A program made the translations under genes and the position numbers. Source: an uncultured bacterium (GTDB taxonomy: Bacteria > Acidobacteriota > Thermoanaerobaculia > Multivoradales > J023). Taken from it: a stretch of 58,020 bases of DNA. Below are positions 34,837-41,967 of the stretch, piece by piece. The stretch is from assembly GCA_937948815.1 (NCBI GenBank), contig CALFAM010000322.1, forward strand, positions 1-58,020. Reading direction: 5' to 3'. How positions within the stretch are numbered: the stretch's first letter is position 1; each line of letters begins with the position of its first letter. The notes under the pieces are model-generated. The model saw only the letters and a list, made by a program, of their open reading frames with translations. It did not search any database and was not told the origin of the DNA.

Positions 34837-35760
34837 ATGACGACATCTGCCGATACACGTCCCGAAGTCACGATTTACACCGACGGCGGCGCGGATCCCA
34901 ATCCTGGTGCGGGTGGTTGGGGCGCGATCCTGATGACCCCCGATGGTCACATCAAGGAGATCTCGGGGGGCGAGGCCACGTCGACCAACAACCGCATGGA
35001 GCTGACCGCCGCCATGAAGGCCCTGGCGACGCTCGACCAGCCCTGCCGGGTGACGCTCTACACCGACTCCAAGTATCTCAAGCAAGGGATCACCACCTGG
35101 ATGCACGCGTGGCGGCGCGCGGGGTGGAAGCGCAAGGGCGGAGAGCTCAAGAATGTCGATCTGTGGCAGGCCCTGTCACGGCTGGTCGAAGAGCACGTGA
35201 TCCAGTGGAAGTGGGTCAAGGGTCACGCGGGGAACCGCTGGAACGAGCGCGCGGACGAGCTGGCGAGCGAGCAGGTGCGGGCACATGGGGGTGGCTCGTC
35301 GCAGGATCGTCGAGCCAGTGGGGAAGAGATCACGGCTGACGTCGAGATCATGCTCGCTGTGTCCTGCCCGCGCCAGCGCGGCGCCTGGGCAGCCCTGGTG
35401 ACGGACGGTGGCGAGGCCACCGACCTGCACGAAGTCGTGCCACGTACCTCAGGGCCCCGGCTGGAGATTCTGGCCGCAGCCGCAGTGCTCGAGCAGCTCG
35501 AAGGCGAGGGCCGCGATGTCGCGATCCGCGTCGCGTCCGACTACCTGCGCAAGGGCGCGTCGATGTGGTTGCGCGGCTGGCGCAAGAGCGGCTGGCGAAC
35601 CAAGGCAGGGTCACCGGTGAAGAACCGTGATGCCTGGGAGCGCCTCGACGCCGCCCAGAAGCTGCACAAGGTGCGCTGGGCCGCGCTGCGCTCGCGCCCA
35701 CCCGAGCTCAAAGCGCTCGAAAATCGCGCCAAGCAGCTGGCAAACGATACGACGCTCTGA
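34837..35760 (+). CDS. rnhA: RNase HI fused to a second, degenerate RNase H domain
   Basis: 307 residues. The first 150 form a complete RNase HI with catalytic Asp16, Glu55, Asp77 and Asp140 and the supporting His130 (TIYTDGGADPNPG, NNRMELTAAMKAL, LYTDSKYLKQGI, WKWVKGHAGNRWNERADELA), an enzyme that cleaves RNA in RNA-DNA hybrids. After a Gly/Ser-rich linker, residues 170-307 repeat the fold: EILAAAAVLEQL, RVASDYLRKGASMWLRGWRK and ENRAKQLAND align with the first copy, but the first catalytic Asp is replaced (AVSCPRQRG) and the last reads Asn. The second copy should be inactive and may bind hybrid. Its stop directly abuts that of dsbD on the other strand (TGATCA). Confidence 0.94.
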   Translation: MTTSADTRPEVTIYTDGGADPNPGAGGWGAILMTPDGHIKEISGGEATSTNNRMELTAAMKALATLDQPCRVTLYTDSKYLKQGITTWMHAWRRAGWKRKGGELKNVDLWQALSRLVEEHVIQWKWVKGHAGNRWNERADELASEQVRAHGGGSSQDRRASGEEITADVEIMLAVSCPRQRGAWAALVTDGGEATDLHEVVPRTSGPRLEILAAAAVLEQLEGEGRDVAIRVASDYLRKGASMWLRGWRKSGWRTKAGSPVKNRDAWERLDAAQKLHKVRWAALRSRPPELKALENRAKQLANDTTL

Positions 35761-37635
35761 TCAGAGACCGAGCTCGGCGACCGCGGTGGATTCGGAGAGC
35801 GCTTCGAGCACGCTGCCCTTGGTCAGCAGCTCGCCGAAGACATGGGGCTCTTTGCCCGGCCGGTACAGGATGTAGAAGGGGATCGAGGACCGCTCGAACT
35901 TCGCCAGATAGTTGGCGATGGTGTCGTTGCGGTTGGTCCAGTCGGCCTTCATGGTCACCACGTTCAGCCGGTCGAAGGCTTCGTCGATCGGCTCCGTTTC
36001 GAGAACCGTGAGCTCGTTGGCCTTGCAGGTCAGGCACCAGTCCGCGGTCACGTCGACGAAGACCAGTCTTCCTTCGGACGCAAGCGTCAGGGCTTCCTGC
36101 TCGTCGAATGCCAGCCAGTCATGGTGAGACGTCGCAAGGCTGCCTGTGCCGGCGGATGCGGGTGCGCGGACGGCGAGGACGATCGTGCCGACAGCGGCTG
36201 CCACGATGGCCACCACCATCAGCGTCCGGGCACCACTGCCCACACCGAAGCGCTGATGAAGCCAAACGAAGAGCGCGAGCGCGAGCACGACGAGCTGGAT
36301 CAGTGCCACCTGAAGCGCGCCGATCTGCCCGGCGAGAACGAAGAATAGCCATACGGCAGATGCCGCCAACAGGAAGCCGAGCACACCCCGAAGCGTGACC
36401 ATCCAGTTGCCGGGCTTGGGCAGAATGCGGGCGACGCCGGGAACGATGGCGAGCAGGAGGTACGGCAGCGCCAGGCCGACGCCGACGGCCGTGAACATCG
36501 CGAAGATGGTGCCCGCGGGCTGGCCCAGGGCGAATCCCACCGCGGGGCCGAGGAAGGGTGCGGAACAGGGGGTCGCCATCAAGGTCGCGAACAATCCTGA
36601 GGCGAAGTGGCCACCGAGGCCATCGCCGCCGCCCGCGCCACCGACGCGGCTGAGGAATCTGGGCAGGGGGATCTCGAACAGTCCCCACATGTTGAGCGAG
36701 AACAGGATCACGACCACGAGCAAGAAGGTGACGAATCCGGGTTGTTGGAACTGCACACCCCAGCCGATGGCGTTGCCTGCCGCGCGTGCTGCCACGGCAA
36801 CGGCCGCCAGCGTCCAGAAGGAGAGCAAGATTCCCGCGGCGGTCGCCAGGGAGCCTGCCACCAGGTGCTTGCGTCCCTGGTCTGCGCTCTGCACGATGCC
36901 GAAGATCTTGAGCGACAACACCGGCAGGACGCAGGGCATGGCGTTGAGGATCAAGCCGCCGATGATACCGAAGGCCAGCATCACCAACAGGCCTCTGCCA
37001 CCCGGAGGTGCGCTCGCACCGGACGCCGCAGTGTCGGTATGCCCACTCGTAGCGACCGTCGGTGCTGCCGTGTGGGCTGCTGCCGCGGCGTCGAAGATCT
37101 CCTGATTGGTGGGCGTGCCGCTCCCACCCACGGCGAGATCAATGCTCGTGTGGGTGGTCACCGGGGCGACGCAGCTCTTGTCGTCACACGCCTGGTAGCG
37201 CAGGGCGACGGGCACATTCAGTGCACCGGTCGCCAGCGAAGCCGGCAGCGTGAGCTCGGTCAGGATCGTCGGCGTGCCCTCATAAACGGCGATCGGTTTG
37301 CCGTCGGCCAGCGCATCGGAGAACTCGAAGCGCAACAGCTGCTCGGGGGGATAGGTCGTTTCCCCGGCGGTTGCACCCTCGGGCAGCTCGATGCTCAGCT
37401 CGGTGGGGATCAGCCAGTCGAGCGTCGGGACGTGGGCATTCATGTGCCAGCCGTGCTCGATGTCGACGACGACCGCGAGCCGAACGGTGTCGCCGGGGCC
37501 GTAGGCGGTGCGGTCGGCATAAACCGACAGGCTCGCCTTCTCTTCGGGCTGAAGCTGGGCAGAAGCTACGCTGCCCGCCAGGAGCACCAGGGCGAGCGTG
37601 ACGAGAAAGATGCGGTGCATGGTGGTTCGGGTCAT
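35761..37635 (-). CDS. dsbD: thiol:disulfide interchange protein DsbD
   Basis: Inner-membrane reductant conduit moving electrons from cytoplasmic thioredoxin to the periplasm. About 624 residues in three parts. After a signal peptide comes the N-terminal DsbD-alpha-like domain with its cysteine pair (RYQACDDKSCVAP). Eight or so membrane helices carry the paired cysteines in LNAMPCVLPVLSLK and ATPCSAPFLGPAVG. The C-terminal thioredoxin domain has the active site DVTADWCLTCKANE. The ATG at 37635 has GGAG upstream; an ATG at 37620 is possible. The thioredoxin-TPR gene upstream on the same strand (37777) is a likely functional partner. Confidence 0.94.
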   Translation of the reverse strand: MTRTTMHRIFLVTLALVLLAGSVASAQLQPEEKASLSVYADRTAYGPGDTVRLAVVVDIEHGWHMNAHVPTLDWLIPTELSIELPEGATAGETTYPPEQLLRFEFSDALADGKPIAVYEGTPTILTELTLPASLATGALNVPVALRYQACDDKSCVAPVTTHTSIDLAVGGSGTPTNQEIFDAAAAAHTAAPTVATSGHTDTAASGASAPPGGRGLLVMLAFGIIGGLILNAMPCVLPVLSLKIFGIVQSADQGRKHLVAGSLATAAGILLSFWTLAAVAVAARAAGNAIGWGVQFQQPGFVTFLLVVVILFSLNMWGLFEIPLPRFLSRVGGAGGGDGLGGHFASGLFATLMATPCSAPFLGPAVGFALGQPAGTIFAMFTAVGVGLALPYLLLAIVPGVARILPKPGNWMVTLRGVLGFLLAASAVWLFFVLAGQIGALQVALIQLVVLALALFVWLHQRFGVGSGARTLMVVAIVAAAVGTIVLAVRAPASAGTGSLATSHHDWLAFDEQEALTLASEGRLVFVDVTADWCLTCKANELTVLETEPIDEAFDRLNVVTMKADWTNRNDTIANYLAKFERSSIPFYILYRPGKEPHVFGELLTKGSVLEALSESTAVAELGL

Positions 37636-37776
37636 CGGTTCAAGTCTCCACATACGGGTGCATCCGCAGCCGGTCGCCGTTCAGATCGCTGACGCTGCGA
37701 CGGTTTTTCAGCATGGTTACCCGACCTGCCTGACGACCGCCCTTCGGGTGTCCTTGCCGGTGTTTCCGAGGGCGTC

Positions 37777-38727
37777 TCAGCCGCAAGCGGCTTCGTCGCT
37801 GCGCAGCGCGCTGAGAAGCTGCCGCGCTTGCCGGCGCATGGGGCTCTTGGGGTGGGCACGCAGGAAGGTCTGCAGCGATTGCTCCGCCTGATCGCAGTCA
37901 CCGGTGTCCTGTGCGATCTGAGCGACCAGCAACTCGACCTGCTCGCTGAGTACCGGCTGCTCCAGGCTGGTGGCCAGCTCGGTCGCTTCACCGGCGGTCT
38001 TGCGCGCGCGGCTGTAGTCGCCGGCGATGCGTTGGGCATCGATCGCCATGGTGAGCATCAAAAGACGCTCGTGCGGAGTGTGATCGAGCGACAGCAGGCG
38101 ATCGTAGATCACCGCCGCGCGCTCACCATCGCGACGCCGATGGAGGAGCTCCGCGAGGTTGCGGAGCGTGCTCGCGTCATCGCTGACGCGGGCCTTTTCG
38201 AAGTGCTGGAGGGACGCCTCATAGCGCCCGATCTGCCGGCGCAAGGCCTGAATGTACCCGGCGGTCGGGAAGTAGCCGGATACCGTTCCGACTTCGATGC
38301 CGCGGGAATCGAGGATGAGCATGGTCGGCAGGCTCGAGACTCGGTAGTCCGCTTGCAGCTTGCTACCGGGGCCGCGGTCTTCGACATCGACCCGAAGCAG
38401 CACGAAGTCCTTGGCATAGTCGCGGAAGGCGTCGCTCGTGAACACTTCGTGCTCGAGCTTCTTGCACCAGCCACACCAGTCGGCGTAGAGATCGACCAAG
38501 ATGTACTGGCTATTCTTCTTGGCAACGGCCTTGGCTTCATCCGGATGGCCGAGCCAAGCGGAGTCTCCCCCCGCAGGGGCGGCCAGCGCTGCCGAATGGA
38601 CGAGGCCGAACAGAAGCAGCGCGACGACGGTGACGAGCCAGCCAGCCCCCCGGCCGAGGACCGGAACGGCGCGGAACGGATTTCGAAGATGCTCGTTGAT
38701 GCCCTTCATGGAGAAGATTCTCGCCAT
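37777..38727 (-). CDS. exported thioredoxin-fold protein with TPR tail
   Basis: About 316 residues. A membrane or signal segment (WLVTVVALLLFGLVHSAALA) leads to a thioredoxin domain with active site ADWCGWCKK (Cys85, Cys88) and the cis-proline segment VSSLPTMLILD. From about residue 170 helical TPR-like repeats follow. The CGWC site and location suggest a periplasmic reductase fed by the adjacent DsbD, for example in cytochrome c maturation or disulfide repair of the many haem proteins nearby; this is inference. Starts at ATG 38727; a GTG at 38751 and an ATG at 38709 are alternatives. Confidence 0.85.
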   Translation of the reverse strand: MARIFSMKGINEHLRNPFRAVPVLGRGAGWLVTVVALLLFGLVHSAALAAPAGGDSAWLGHPDEAKAVAKKNSQYILVDLYADWCGWCKKLEHEVFTSDAFRDYAKDFVLLRVDVEDRGPGSKLQADYRVSSLPTMLILDSRGIEVGTVSGYFPTAGYIQALRRQIGRYEASLQHFEKARVSDDASTLRNLAELLHRRRDGERAAVIYDRLLSLDHTPHERLLMLTMAIDAQRIAGDYSRARKTAGEATELATSLEQPVLSEQVELLVAQIAQDTGDCDQAEQSLQTFLRAHPKSPMRRQARQLLSALRSDEAACG

Positions 38728-38845
38728 TGGGAAGATCCTCGGCTGTGCCACCTCATGGCTCGACGGTTTGCTGCGGTCGTGGCCATGGTTGGCGGTCGTG
38801 TCGCGGGCAATCCTGCGTGTCGGACGCTACGCGAACGGCCTCCGA

Positions 38846-38854
38846 TGATACCAT
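38846..38854 (+). promoter_or_regulatory. extended -10 site 9 nt before the aminotransferase ATG
   Basis: TGATACCAT fits TGnTAnnnT, with TACCAT at 38849-38854 and the ATG at 38864. There is no Shine-Dalgarno sequence in between, so the transcript would have a leader of only two or three bases. Confidence 0.35.
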
Positions 38855-38863
38855 GCCGCCCCC

Positions 38864-40045
38864 ATGAGAATGGCCAACAGAGCTGCTCGTCTCAGCGAGT
38901 CCGAAACCATGCGCGTAACCCGCAAGGCGGCGGAGCTGCGGGCTGCGGGAAAGTCCGTCGTCAGCTTTGGCGCCGGAGAACCAGATTTTCCATCACCACA
39001 GGTGGCGATCGAAGCCGCCCAACAAGCCCTGTCGGACGGCTTGACACGGTATACGGCTGCCGCCGGGCTTCCGGCCTTGCGTTCGGCGCTTGCCGAGCGC
39101 TACGCCACATCGTGGCAGGCACCGTGGCAGGCCAGCAACGTCGTGGTTTCGGTCGGCGCCAAGGCGGCCCTCTTCCAGCTCATGCTGCTCTTGCTCGGCG
39201 AGGGCGACGAGCTCTTGATGCCGTCGCCGGCGTGGGTGAGCTTCGAGGCCCAGGCGCAGTTTGCCGGGGCCCGGGTGGTGACCGTGCCGACGACGGTCGA
39301 GGATCGTTTCGCCATTCATGCTCAGCCGTTGATCGATGCCATGACCGATCGCACGCGGCTCGTGCTGGTCAACACACCGAGCAATCCGACCGGCGGCATC
39401 ATGAGCGGTGCCGAGCTCGAGAAGCTGATCGATGCCTGCGCGGCCCGCGACATCGTGTTGCTGGCCGACGAGACCTACGATCGCTTCGTCTACGGCGAGG
39501 CCAAGGCCACCAGCGCTGCTGCGTTTGCGGCCCGCTACCCGGAAACCGTGGTGGTGGTGAGCTCGTTCTCGAAGACCTATGCCATGACTGGCTGGCGGGT
39601 GGGCTATGCGCTCGGGCCGATCGCGCTGCTGACCAAGCTCGGCGCACTGCAAAGCCATGCGACGTCGAATCCCACGTCGTTCGCCATGTACGGTGCGCTG
39701 GCGGCGATGAAGGGCGCTGAAGAAGACGTGCGAAAGATGATCGAAGCGTTCGCCCGACGCCGGGATCTGGTGGTCGATCGCTTGCGCGCGATGCCGGGTG
39801 TCCGCGTCGAGCCGCCGGATGGCGCGTTCTACGTGCTGCCGGACGTTCAGGGTTGCTACCGTGACACGGTTCGGGGCTCGATCGCGCTTGCCGAGTATCT
39901 GCTCGACGAGGCCGGCGTAGCCGTCGTGCCGGGAATCGCCTTCGGCAGCGACGATCACGTGCGCATCTCTTTCGCCAGTTCCGAGGCCGAGCTCGAGGAC
40001 GGACTCGGGCGAATGGCTGCTGCGCTCGCGTCACTGGTTCGCTGA
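38864..40045 (+). CDS. class I pyridoxal-phosphate aminotransferase (aspartate aminotransferase type)
   Basis: 393 residues of fold-type I aminotransferase, closest to bacterial aspartate aminotransferase of the I-beta/gamma type. Typical marks are SFGAGEPDFPSP, TRYTAAAGLPALRSAL, VNTPSNPTGGIM, LADETYDRFVYG, the PLP-lysine segment SSFSKTYAMTGWRVGY and the substrate-binding arginine in HVRISFASSEAELEDGL. It would interconvert aspartate and oxaloacetate with 2-oxoglutarate/glutamate; some members also act on prephenate or aromatic substrates. Monocistronic-looking, with no Shine-Dalgarno and an extended -10 just upstream. Confidence 0.93.
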   Translation: MRMANRAARLSESETMRVTRKAAELRAAGKSVVSFGAGEPDFPSPQVAIEAAQQALSDGLTRYTAAAGLPALRSALAERYATSWQAPWQASNVVVSVGAKAALFQLMLLLLGEGDELLMPSPAWVSFEAQAQFAGARVVTVPTTVEDRFAIHAQPLIDAMTDRTRLVLVNTPSNPTGGIMSGAELEKLIDACAARDIVLLADETYDRFVYGEAKATSAAAFAARYPETVVVVSSFSKTYAMTGWRVGYALGPIALLTKLGALQSHATSNPTSFAMYGALAAMKGAEEDVRKMIEAFARRRDLVVDRLRAMPGVRVEPPDGAFYVLPDVQGCYRDTVRGSIALAEYLLDEAGVAVVPGIAFGSDDHVRISFASSEAELEDGLGRMAAALASLVR

Positions 40046-40105
40046 GTGATGCGACCGCTCCCGGCGATACCGCCTGCCGGGCCAAATCTCTCTGGAGGAT
40101 CGACC

Positions 40106-41950
40106 ATGACTGGTTTGCTTCACGCGACGGCTGCGCGCCCGCGAGTCCTACGGTTGGCAGGGCCCGTGCTCGGCCTGCTCTCGATTGCCTTCGCCGCCTG
40201 CGCGCCTCAGCAATCGGCACCGACCGTCGCCGAGGCCGAGGCGTTTCTCGACGACGCGGAGGCTCAGCTCAGCAAGGTCTCGGAAGCGGCTGGTCGTGCC
40301 GCATGGGTGCAGGCGACGTACATCACCTACGACACCGAGGTGTTGGCTGCCGAAGCGTCGCGTCAGCACACGGAGCTGGCGGTCGCACTGGCCAATGAGG
40401 CCAAGCGCTTCGATGCGCTGGTCGATCCGCCCACCGAGGTCGTGCGCAAGCTCCGCTTGCTGAAGCTGGCGCTGACCCTGCCAGCCCCGTCGAATGCCGA
40501 GCAAACTGCCGAGCTGTCGCAGATCGCCGCCCAGCTCACCAGCATGTACGGCAGCGGCTCGTACTGTGACGAGGGTGGTGACTGTCGTGATCTCGGCCAA
40601 CTCTCTCGGACACTGGCGACCAATCGCGATCCCCAAGCGCTCGAAGAGGCGTGGGTCGGCTGGCGCACGGTGTCGCCCGCGATGCGTCCGCTCTATCAGC
40701 GCTATGCCGCCCTCGGGAATGCTGGCGCGCAGGAGCTTGGGTTCCCGGATCTGGGTGCAATGTGGCGCTCGATGTACGACATGGATCCTGACGACTTCGC
40801 TGCCGAGGTCGATCGGCTCTGGGATCAGGTGAGGCCGCTGTACGACAAGCTGCATTGCCACGTTCGCGCACGTCTCGCCGAGCGCTACGGGGACGACGTG
40901 GTGACCGACGGCAAGCCGATTCCCGCGAGTCTGCTCGGCAACATGTGGTCCCAGGACTGGTCGAACATCTATGAGCTCGTGGCCCCCGCTGGTGACGCGG
41001 ACGCCGGCTACGATCTCTCGTCCCTGCTCGAAGCCAAGGGCTACGACGCCGAGAAGATGGTGCGCACGGGCGAGGGTTTCTTCACATCCCTCGGCTTCGA
41101 GCCGCTGCCCGAGACCTTCTGGCAACGCTCGCAGCTCACCAAACCGCGCGACCGCGACGTGGTGTGCCATGCCAGTGCCTGGGATGTCGACAATGTCGAA
41201 GATCTGCGCATCAAGATGTGCATCGAGCCGACCGCCGAGGACTTCTCGACCATCCATCACGAGCTCGGTCACAACTTCTACCAGCGGGCGTACAACGAGC
41301 AGTCGTTCCTCTATCTCGACAGCGCCAACGACGGTTTCCACGAAGCCGTCGGCGATGCCATTGCACTGTCCGTGACGCCGAAGTACCTGGTCGGGATCGG
41401 CCTGCTCGACCAGGAGCCCGCCCTGTCCGCCGATCTCGGCTTCCTGCTGCGTATGGCGCTCGACAAGGTGGCATTCCTACCGTTCGGCCTGTTGGTCGAC
41501 AAGTGGCGCTGGGGGGTCTTCTCGGGTGAGATCACGCCGGAGACGTACAACGCAGCCTGGTGGGAGCTCCGCGAGTCGTACCAGGGCGTCGCCCCCCCGG
41601 TTGCGCGCAGCGAGGACGACTTCGATCCGGGCGCCAAGTACCACGTTCCGGGCTCGACCCCCTACATGCGCTACTTCCTGGCCGCCATCTTGCAGTTCCA
41701 GTTCCACCGTTCGCTGTGCGCGCTGGCTGGGGATGACGGCCCCCTGCACCGCTGCTCGATCTACGGCAGCGAGGAAGCTGGCAAGCGCCTCGACGAAATG
41801 TTGTCGATGGGCTTGTCGCGTCCTTGGCCCGACGCCCTCGAAGCGCTCACCGGCCAGCGCCAGATGGACGCAACCGCGATTCTCGACTACTTCGAGCCCG
41901 TGTCTGCCTGGCTCGACGAGCAGAACGCTGGCCGCACCTGCGGCTGGTAG
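40106..41950 (+). CDS. M2-family peptidyl-dipeptidase (ACE-like) lipoprotein
   Basis: 614 residues. The ATG at 40106 has a TCTGGAGGATC ribosome-binding site and starts a signal peptide ending in the lipobox AFAAC. The rest is an M2 zinc peptidase like angiotensin-converting enzyme: the site TIHHELGHNFYQRAY supplies the two zinc histidines and catalytic Glu, and the downstream DGFHEAVGDAIALS supplies the third ligand. Conserved GNMWSQDWSNIYEL and LPFGLLVDKWRWGVFSGEI are present. It would remove C-terminal dipeptides from peptides outside the cytoplasmic membrane, probably for nutrition. It converges with the multihaem gene 17 nt downstream. Confidence 0.95.
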   Translation: MTGLLHATAARPRVLRLAGPVLGLLSIAFAACAPQQSAPTVAEAEAFLDDAEAQLSKVSEAAGRAAWVQATYITYDTEVLAAEASRQHTELAVALANEAKRFDALVDPPTEVVRKLRLLKLALTLPAPSNAEQTAELSQIAAQLTSMYGSGSYCDEGGDCRDLGQLSRTLATNRDPQALEEAWVGWRTVSPAMRPLYQRYAALGNAGAQELGFPDLGAMWRSMYDMDPDDFAAEVDRLWDQVRPLYDKLHCHVRARLAERYGDDVVTDGKPIPASLLGNMWSQDWSNIYELVAPAGDADAGYDLSSLLEAKGYDAEKMVRTGEGFFTSLGFEPLPETFWQRSQLTKPRDRDVVCHASAWDVDNVEDLRIKMCIEPTAEDFSTIHHELGHNFYQRAYNEQSFLYLDSANDGFHEAVGDAIALSVTPKYLVGIGLLDQEPALSADLGFLLRMALDKVAFLPFGLLVDKWRWGVFSGEITPETYNAAWWELRESYQGVAPPVARSEDDFDPGAKYHVPGSTPYMRYFLAAILQFQFHRSLCALAGDDGPLHRCSIYGSEEAGKRLDEMLSMGLSRPWPDALEALTGQRQMDATAILDYFEPVSAWLDEQNAGRTCGW

Positions 41951-41967
41951 CGACGCTCATCCTCTGT

